A stretch of DNA of 14,784 bases from NCBI GenBank assembly GCA_015499995.1, contig JADNRV010000742.1:1-14784 (forward strand), in the 5' to 3' direction. Of the stretch, positions 9,259 to 14,784 are shown in pieces. Origin of the DNA: Flammula alnicola. Its lineage: Eukaryota; Basidiomycota; Agaricomycetes; Agaricales; Strophariaceae. Numbering within the stretch: position 1 is the first letter of the stretch; every line of letters begins with the position of its first letter. Made by a program: the position numbers and the translations under genes. The notes below the pieces were generated by a model. It searched no databases, had not been told where the DNA came from, and was given only the letters and a program-made list of their open reading frames with translations.

Positions 9259-9520
9259 TGTGGGAGCGCCAAGTTGGCGCTAACTGTAAGTTGCCCTTGA
9301 ATCACCCTTGCCTGCTGCTGCTCACTGCCCTACCCCCTTTTCAGAGCATTAATGAAGGCAATTAGGCTCGATTGTTAGGTTTATGGTTTCTCTTTTGGTT
9401 TGGGGAGGAGTAATTGTTACAAGTAGCCCTATCAATGTATATAAAACTCTGTAACCTCTGTAACTTACTACAATCAATATACAACCTTTGAATGCTTTCC
9501 TCTCTGATTATGAATAAACA
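9259..9520 (+). mobile_element. Candidate solo LTR or LTR fragment
   Basis: It begins TGTGGGAGCGCC, with a perfect 17-base palindromic hairpin (AGCGCCAAGTTGGCGCT, 9265-9281). It has TATATAAA at 9438-9445 followed by CTGTAACC, then a stretch rich in AATCAATATACAAC, and could end near AATAAACA at 9520. The order of palindrome, TATA and A/C-rich transcript start is LTR-like, but no target duplication matches (CCCAA on the left against ATTCA on the right), so the borders are tentative. Confidence 0.4.
9265..9281. repeat. 17-base palindromic hairpin
   Basis: AGCGCCAA-G-TTGGCGCT, a perfect dyad with a single central base, near the proposed LTR start. Confidence 0.8.
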
Positions 9521-9717
9521 ATTCACTATCAAGACAAATAGCGCAGCAATTGCACATAATCATGCAAAATTTAACACTGATTATTCATGTTAGACAAAAT
9601 CCACCCGGCGAAAAGCTGCACAGGTTCAATCGGTCAACTTGAGACAATATTTCACTAAAAGTGCAAAATTTTGTTGAATGAGAGTATAATTGGCAAATTT
9701 ATGGCAAAATTTGCAAG

Positions 9718-9734
9718 TTAGGGTTTTCCTGATG
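9718..9734 (-). repeat. Right 17-bp terminal inverted repeat
   Basis: TTAGGGTTTTCCTGATG on the plus strand. It creates a spurious stop in the interrupted transposase. Confidence 0.9.
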
Positions 9735-10260
9735 AGTGCTCGGTCTTTCCGCTGTAGATGGCCTGCATTGGCAAAACGGTCCCGTCACTAGCAACAGAGA
9801 TGAGAAGAGTAAATGCTTGCTTCTCATCACCACCGTGGATCGGAACCTGCTTTGAACCTGTACCCGCCCACGTCATCTTATCTCCCGGTGCATATACAAC
9901 TTGTGTTTGGTCAGAATTGACCCATAATTGTATCGAGATATCCTCTTCCTTGATGACATAGGCCTTTCGCAGAAATGAGCACTCGCACTGATCTTCCCAA
10001 TCATCAGGTAGCTTGTGGGCAGCCTGGGTCCCCTTTCTCCTTGACCAATTCATCGCATCGTGTAACCATTTTTGAACAAAAGATTCTGATCCATGGAAGA
10101 TAGAGCCATCTTTGAACTTCTTCTCCAGTATTTCTGGTGCTGATGAAATGATCATTGCCAGCATGATCCCTTGTGCCATCATAACAGAAACCTAGGCCCC
10201 GTTTTCTCGAATGCTCTCCAGACGTGATTTGATAGTGGATACAACTTCTGGATAATGTAC

Positions 10261-10313
10261 CTGTATGTTGTTTTAGCTTGTCGGATTGACCACATTGACT
10301 AACAATTACTCAC
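10261..10313 (-). other. Intron 3 (53 nt, phase 0)
   Basis: GTGAGT donor and ATACAG acceptor, joining GGCRGVL to VHYPEVVSTI. Confidence 0.9.
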
Positions 10314-10733
10314 AAGAACACCTCTACAGCCACCATTGGCATGCCCTGGTTCATTCCCTTTTCGAACACGCTCAAGAGTCTTTTCAGACCAGCACGGCTT
10401 AGCCCCTGATCAGTCAATCGATCGATCCATCATCATACGATTCAGACCTTTGAAGGTCGCAAAAGCCTTCTTCTGAAGCTCACGGGTTATGGCTTATGTG
10501 CTCCATTTCGGGCCACCAGCAGTGATGCATGCTGCCTTGATTTGTTTGAAAAGGAATGGAGTAAACCAATTGTGGTATTTCATATCTTTTTCCTTGTTCT
10601 TGCTCTTTCGTCCTGAAGCTTTTCTGACCTTTGCCTTGAACTTGGCATTCAGAGAACGGGCAGATCGACTAAGCTCAGCGATGGAGCCACCCATATCCAG
10701 TGCTGGTGTATACTGAAGGTGAACGTCCTTGAC

Positions 10734-10784
10734 CTGTAAGTGCTGCGTTAGATCTTATTTTGACCAAATGCTGATTTAACTTAC
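10734..10784 (-). other. Intron 2 (51 nt, phase 0)
   Basis: GTAAGT donor, an internal CTAAC branch-like site and TTACAG acceptor. It joins ...PGGTKIK to VKDVHLQYTP. Confidence 0.9.
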
Positions 10785-11438
10785 TTTAATCTTTGTTCCT
10801 CCAGGACTGCGCAAACCTTGCAACATGTCCTGCTTTTTCTCCTTTGCTCACTGCTTTTGCTTGCACTTGGAAGCATTCTTCCTTTTTTTCACCAGTAAGA
10901 TCTGATCCTCCCTCTTCTTTTCCCACTCCATGTTCTCAAATTCTTCGGTGTCATCCGTGCAGGTTCTCTTTACCCATTCACGATGTTCCTCTCCAGTCGC
11001 CTTCCTGAAAAACAAAAGAATGCCTCGTGGTCCTTCCTTCCTCTCAAGCGCCTCGCGAATTGAAGATGTTGTTGATTCATGAATCCTTTTCGTGGTTGGG
11101 CTGGATGGTGGGATGTTGCTAGCACACATGGTGTGTGAACACTTGAGGTGCCATTTGGTATCAGAATGAGGCTAAGGCAGAGATGGTGGAGTTGCAGGTG
11201 ATTTGTGGTCGTCATTGTTGTCTTCAGATGGTTCTGAATCTGAACTGTCTGAACTGTTGAGGCTCTTCATCTCCGTGTCATATTCCGAGCCTGAATCATT
11301 GGATTCAGGTGGTGTTCCTGGTAGTGTATACATAGAAGCATCCTTCTCCATGTCTACATCGCACCTGAGATTGATGTTGTAGCTTGTCAAGACAGGGGCA
11401 GTGTTAGGTTGCTCGTTAAATGACGGAAGCTTGATTTC

Positions 11439-11488
11439 CTATGAATATGTGGTGAGTCGAAAGTTGATGAATAGTTTATTGTATTTAC
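11439..11488 (-). other. Intron 1 (50 nt, phase 0)
   Basis: GTAAAT donor and CATAG acceptor on the minus strand, immediately after VGPYGGNQ. Splicing joins two open frames that are out of register in the genome. Confidence 0.85.
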
Positions 11489-12607
11489 CTGATTACCACC
11501 ATAAGGACCAACAAGATGAAGAAACACCTCAAGCCTGGCATCGTCCATCCAATTTGCATCCATCAACTGGGGTTTGGTTTTCAGAAGGTAGCACCGAAGT
11601 GAGTCCCAGGTCAAAACTCCACATGAATAGCTATCTAATTGATGAGAGATAGAAAGATCGTGATGGGTAAACAAGGAGCCTGTGTGGTATCCAGTCCACC
11701 AGTCGATAACTTGCTGGAGATCAGTGGAAATTGGGGCCTTCATTGGATCGCCATAAAATGTATGTCTTGTTTCGAAGTCAATTGCCATTCCAACCCAGTG
11801 AGTGCCATTCTGATTAATGATTGTTGCTAGCGAAGACTTTCAGCCTGCAGCAAGATCTTCGCCGTGCATCCTAAGCCACGCATAGTGCCAGTCAGATGCA
11901 TAGTTTTGTCGGTCTGCATAGGCGGCGGTAAGAAGCAATATAATTGCTGTATGCTCCACAAGAATGTCGTGCTGACCTGCTTTCTGCAGGTCAATCTTCA
12001 AGAGTTCAAGCATCAACTGCTTGTGGTCATCGCTCAGCCATTCTGTGGTGAAGAATGCTGATAAAATGTGGGTCTCGATCTTGCTCTCGAGTCCCTGGAT
12101 GTAACCTGTCCACGGAAGATAGGATAGCACCTAGAATGCCCTGCGAACAAGGACTGATTCTGGTTCTTGCACCATTCGCTTCTGAAGCTTATCCACAGCT
12201 TCCTTCCATTTGGACTGCACGCCACAGATTTCAAGAAGACGAGCCCAACAGAGGACAATCATTGTCGGAAAACACTTTCCTCCAGCCGTGGGCACATGAG
12301 GGCAGAAGACAGACATGTCACTTTGTTCGGGCTTCCTGATGAGATGCTGGAGGGCATTGACTATGTCTGGAGGGGGTATTGGCAGTGTCAGCATTTTGTC
12401 AATATCCTCCGAATTCGGTGGCAAGGAGGAGACATATTTTTCGGGTTGCATAATGCGGTTGGCAGTGACAACTTCAGGTAGACTGATGGTGAGGAGTGCT
12501 AGTACAGGTATCCTCCCATCAGGAAGACATCGCTGGATGTCTGGCAGAAGGCTTGACATGGATGGGTTATGGGAATGTCTGGATGAAAAGCTCGTGCGTA
12601 CTCGCAA
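11439..12607 (-). pseudogene. Ulp1-type (C48) cysteine protease half
   Basis: Ulp1-family enzymes cleave SUMO precursors and SUMO-protein bonds. In this part the catalytic set is intact by eye: His in NGTHWVGMAIDF (codon 11798-11800, residue 270), Asp in FYGD (11747-11749, residue 287), oxyanion Gln (11639-11641, residue 323) and nucleophile Cys in HQLDSYSCGV (11621-11623, residue 329), with the usual Gln-x5-Cys spacing. Upstream, segments such as SYLPWTGYIQG and EWLSDDHKQLMLELL match the helical region that precedes the core in mushroom Ulp1-like proteins. A TAG (12131-12133) probably replaces a Gln codon and a TGA (11840-11842) an Arg codon. The first intron follows the domain. No ATG is evident at the 5' side. 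Confidence 0.85.
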
Positions 12608-12819
12608 CTACAAGTAGAATTTTTCGCAGAAATGGAGATAAGTAAATACACCAGAACTTCAGAGAGAAAATATAGCAAGAGAGACTGAGCATGAAGAGGT
12701 GAAATATACAGAAAAGGAATAGAATGTGCATACTACAGGGAGAGAGAATAGAGCGCAGAGAAAATGAGGAGTATGATGCATGCTAATAAATTAGTGGCAG
12801 CGGCATGCACACATTTGCA
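12608..12819. other. Purine-rich non-coding stretch upstream of the Ulp1-DDE frame
   Basis: GAGAGA-rich on the plus strand (CT-rich on the transposase strand), as in fungal promoters or 5' leaders. A possible 44-nt intron (12608-12651, GTGTAT to TTGTAG on the minus strand) would end just before the first readable exon. No N-terminal exon or element terminus could be identified. Confidence 0.35.
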
Positions 12820-12905
12820 GGGGCGTGGTGGCTTAGCAGTTACTGCGTTGCCTTTAAGGGTGGCTGTGCACCATCCGAGAGGTTGTGGGTTCAATTCCTG
12901 CACAT
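12820..12905 (+). mobile_element. tRNA-derived SINE head with pol III A and B boxes
   Basis: TGGCTTAGCAGTTA (12829-12842) fits a pol III A box and GGTTCAATTCC (12888-12898) fits a B box, 45 bases apart, with a T-arm-like stem around the B box. The 5' acceptor arm has no matching 3' partner, so it is not an intact tRNA gene. The layout is that of a SINE derived from a long-variable-arm tRNA such as Ser or Leu. Confidence 0.6.
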
Positions 12906-13844
12906 AGCAAGTATCATAAGCTTGTGACCTGGGTTCCATTCCGTGGAATGCTGATGTAATTCGTCTGCCATTGGGCACATTATCAGTGTATCGTGGTCTA
13001 AGGGGCCTGGGCGGACCACTGCGGTCCCCTTTGGGCGACATGGGGGCATACTTTGGAGCTGGCATAAATCGTCTGCCATGTTGTGGGGCGTAGTAGGTGC
13101 ACCGTGGGACGGTCTCCTCGCTGTAGGGAGCAATGGTCTAAGGGCTGCCACAGGGGTTGGGCACGATGAGCACTGTGTAGACCTACATCGACAGTGCAGA
13201 GTGTCCGGGGTCCAAGTGATTCCGCGGAATGCTGATGTAAATCGACCCTGGCACATTTGGGATCGTCACTCGGCCTTATAAGTCGGTAAGTCAGCCAGGC
13301 TCGTGGCAAAACCATATTGAGGCACCTTGGATAGCAGCCCGTAAAGGGTCCGAAAGGATAGGGCACAGTAGGAACTGGGAATTGGGCTGATAACAACCCG
13401 ACCATGGGTAGACCACTGGCATTGTGACCTGGGTTTCGGTCGCATACCCACTGATAGAGTTCGTGCCGCTTGCATGTGGGAGGCTTGTAGGCTGTGCAGG
13501 TGGGGCACCATTCAGCAAGGACAGGGCACCTGGCACGTCGCAATAGAGTAGTAAGTGGCGTCATTAGTCGCGAGTCTAAATGGCTTATCTCCTGATTGCC
13601 ATGTGGGAGGCTATGTGGGCTGTAGCATGTGAAGCACTACTGGGTTTGGATCGCGGCAAGACAGTGACTCTGGACAGGATTGGGAATCTGCACTGAAAGG
13701 CATAAGCGAACCACCTGCCGGGGGATGGGAATATATGGCTGGGAGTAGTGCCCTGGTGTCGGCTGGACCGTAGTGGTACTCAGATAGTCCCCTTGTACTG
13801 GCTCGACAAATCTATATCCACTGTCACTCAATTGGGCATAATAA
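12906..13844 (+). repeat. SINE-like repeat patch
   Basis: No coding frame is convincing. Repeated pieces include a 26-bp motif at 12938-12963 and 13219-13244 (two mismatches, core CGGAATGCTGATGTAA in the second copy), TTGTGACCTGGGTT at 12922-12935 and 13422-13435, TCGTCTGCCAT near 12961 and 13069, and CATGTGGGAGGCT at 13473-13485 and 13600-13612. Further A-box-like (TGGTCTAAGGG near 12992 and 13133) and B-box-like (GGTTCCATTCC near 12932) matches occur. I read this as several decayed, partly tandem tRNA-related short elements. Confidence 0.45.
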
Positions 13845-14784
13845 GTTCCACATTGGGTTAAGTTGAAGCGGTGGTGTTGTCAGTATGCCTTAGGGGCTGG
13901 CAGCAAGAGGGGCCCTAAATCGCGTCTCAAGGCACTCGAGGACGATCCTGATGCTGCTTATGCTGGCGTTGACGGTTCCTGCCCTCTGGGGTGGCAAGCC
14001 GCCACTGGTGTAATTATCAAACGGCAGGGCGCCCAGGTCTATTCTGAGTGTCATGCTGCCGGGAGGGCCTCGTCTACGGATGCGGAGCTCTTCGCTATTC
14101 GCGTTGCCCTCTCCAATGCTGTCGGCTTTGGGGATGTCAAACACATTACCATTTTCACTGATGCGATGCATGCTGCTCACCTGTCGGTGGACCCTTCACC
14201 ACACTCCTTTCAGAGTCAGTCTCTGATGGTGTGTCGTGTACTCGAACCTTGGTTTGGGTGCTCGCCTGACCACAAGGTTACTTTTATCGAGTCTCCCTCT
14301 GATATGGAGTGGGGGATTCAAGATGAAGCACACAATCTTGTTGCTGGTATGTGCAGTGTTGCCGTCACTCCTACCACCAAACTCTCCCTCCAGTATGTCT
14401 GCGATTTTGTGGACAAATCGGCACATGCGGATTGGAAGACTCAGGTCTCCGATCAGCCTTATTTGCTGGGCTCTAATTTTATGAGCCTCCAAGGGTTAAA
14501 CGGGGACCCTGTCCAGCCGACTCCCACTCGCGGGGGGCCTTGGCTTGAATCTGGCAACTTGAGTGTCTCGCTCTTTGCCCGCATGTGCTGTTTAATTATG
14601 AATCATGCACCGATCGGCTCGTACTATGAGCGGTTCCATATCAACGACCCTAGGGCCCTCAGTTGCGAGTGTGGGGTTTATTCTCAGACCTGCGATCATA
14701 TATTCAAGTGCAAAAAGCAGCCTTGGACTCGCCGGAAGCCGAAACTTGTCTCGGAGCTGGCGACTTATCTATTGGAGCACCCTA
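13845..14784 (+). CDS. LINE (non-LTR retrotransposon) C-terminus: RNase H domain and zinc motif, partial
   Basis: The frame is open for 313 codons from just after a TAA at 13842-13844 to the window edge, without internal stops. It encodes an RNase H fold: Asp in YAGVDGSCP (13971-13973, residue 43), Glu in STDAELFAIR (14085-14087, residue 81) and Asp in ITIFTDAMHAAH (14160-14162, residue 106). The EWGIQDEAHNLV motif typical of fungal LINE tails follows, where Asn (14334-14336) sits at the position expected for the fourth acidic residue. The C-terminal segment includes MNHAPIGSYYERF and a Cys/His cluster (Cys 14664 and 14670, His 14697, Cys 14709) as in LINE ORF2 ends. Reverse transcriptase is absent, so the copy is 5'-truncated or rearranged; the true start cannot be set. 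The stop lies beyond 14784. Confidence 0.88.

Larger units (their letters stand above)
8064..9734. mobile_element. 1671-bp TIR element nested in the transposase
   Basis: The ends are a perfect 17-bp inverted pair: CATCAGGAAAACCCTAA at 8064-8080 and its complement at 9718-9734. Both are flanked by AG (8062-8063 and 9735-9736), consistent with a 2-bp target duplication. Removing the element and one AG rejoins the transposase in frame between TEHS and RPSSKF. Subterminal GGCAAA and AAAATTTTGC motifs occur on both sides in mirrored order, so the inverted ends extend in degenerate form. It encodes no recognisable transposase, so it would be non-autonomous. The superfamily is not assigned. Confidence 0.85.
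9735..11438 (-). pseudogene. Linker, DNA-binding region and first catalytic Asp of DDE transposase
   Basis: After the protease core the same frame gives a Ser/Asp/Glu-rich linker (about 11380-11170). A charged helix-rich part follows (TGEEHREWVKRTCTDD, then EWEKKREDQILLVKKRK), then a Lys/Arg-rich stretch around 10640-10590 and a helix-turn-helix-like segment around 10540-10420. Downstream, WLHDAMNWSRRKGTQAA and LWVNSDQTQVVYAPGDKMTW mark the DDE_1/CENP-B-like catalytic domain; the first catalytic Asp is codon 9910-9912 (residue 848). Stops: TAG 11172-11174, TGA 10848-10850, TAA 10494-10496, TGA 10410-10412 and TAG 10192-10194. Reading ends at 9718 only because the inserted element's terminal repeat supplies a TAA. 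Confidence 0.85.
7019..12607 (-). pseudogene. Ulp1 protease-DDE transposase single-frame gene, decayed and interrupted
   Basis: Five minus-strand exons (12607-11489, 11438-10785, 10733-10314, 10260 to 7550 with an insertion, and 7501-7019) join through four phase-0 introns into about 1237 codons ending at a TAG at 7019-7021. Residues 1-373 hold a Ulp1/C48 protease region, about 374-600 an acidic then basic linker, about 600-705 a basic segment and probable helix-turn-helix, and about 780-1060 a DDE catalytic domain. Ten in-frame stops interrupt it: 12131, 11840, 11172, 10848, 10410, 10192, 10494, 7493, 7097 and 7079 (left coordinates). A 1671-bp TIR element sits in exon 4. The first exon may start at an intron end (acceptor AG at 12608-12609), so an N-terminal part is probably lost. 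Inferred role: transposition, with SUMO or SUMO-like processing. It is now dead. Confidence 0.85.

Noticed and set aside
12820..12905. Intact tRNA gene
   Set aside because: A and B boxes are present, but no acceptor stem closes and the anticodon arm is not convincing.
12733..13564. Several overlapping frames of 67-188 codons in the SINE-like patch
   Set aside because: They are Pro/Arg/Cys/His-rich by composition and sit on short repeats and pol III boxes. A GC-rich non-coding repeat explains them better.
13890..14492. Minus-strand frames opposite the LINE tail
   Set aside because: They are shadows of the plus-strand RNase H frame, which carries recognisable catalytic and zinc motifs.
1..14784. 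CRISPR array, prophage or bacterial operon
   Set aside because: There are no regularly spaced repeats or bacterial gene organisation. Introns and retroelements show a eukaryotic genome.

Overview
The window reads as transposon-dense, gene-poor chromatin of a filamentous fungus, most likely an Agaricomycete (Basidiomycota). The reasons are four very short (48-53 nt) GT-AG introns, a Ty3/gypsy-type gag, a DDE transposase and a Ulp1 (C48) protease of the kinds that are abundant in mushroom genomes, and the RNase H tail of a LINE. I see no convincing single-copy host gene. Family assignments come from reading the translations by eye, not from a database search.

Layout. 1-1674 (minus): decayed gag of an LTR retrotransposon that runs off the left edge, ending in a CCHC zinc knuckle. 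1675-about 3400: its untranslated leader and probably 5' LTR; this stretch and the gag share a strong excess of the tetramer CTAG. About 3480-4620: a second LTR-like region with a TATA box and a 38-bp direct repeat. 4620-5290: non-coding sequence with a degenerate TGAACACT repeat. About 5295-6103: a MITE-like element with inverted, GACTGG-rich ends and a nested fold-back structure. 6104-7018: non-coding sequence with a 23-bp tandem repeat.

7019-12607 (minus): the centrepiece. Five exons, all joined by phase-0 introns, give a conceptual frame of about 1237 codons that carries a Ulp1-type SUMO protease domain at the front and a DDE transposase at the back. Both catalytic sets are still readable (protease H/D/Q/C; transposase D/D/D), but ten in-frame stop codons have accumulated. 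A separate 1671-bp element with perfect 17-bp terminal inverted repeats (8064-9734) has inserted between the first and second catalytic aspartates. Removing it with one copy of a 2-bp AG duplication restores the reading frame. The insert holds an intron-bearing coding fragment of unknown origin and an LTR-like promoter segment.

12820-about 13840: a patch of tRNA-derived, SINE-like sequence with pol III A and B boxes and short repeats. 13845-14784 (plus): an open 313-codon frame encoding the RNase H domain and C-terminal zinc motif of a LINE, truncated at its 5' side and running off the right edge. It has no internal stops, unlike the other two elements.

If a previously undescribed system is present, it is the Ulp1-DDE single-frame transposon: a mobile element whose transposase appears to be made together with its own SUMO-type protease.
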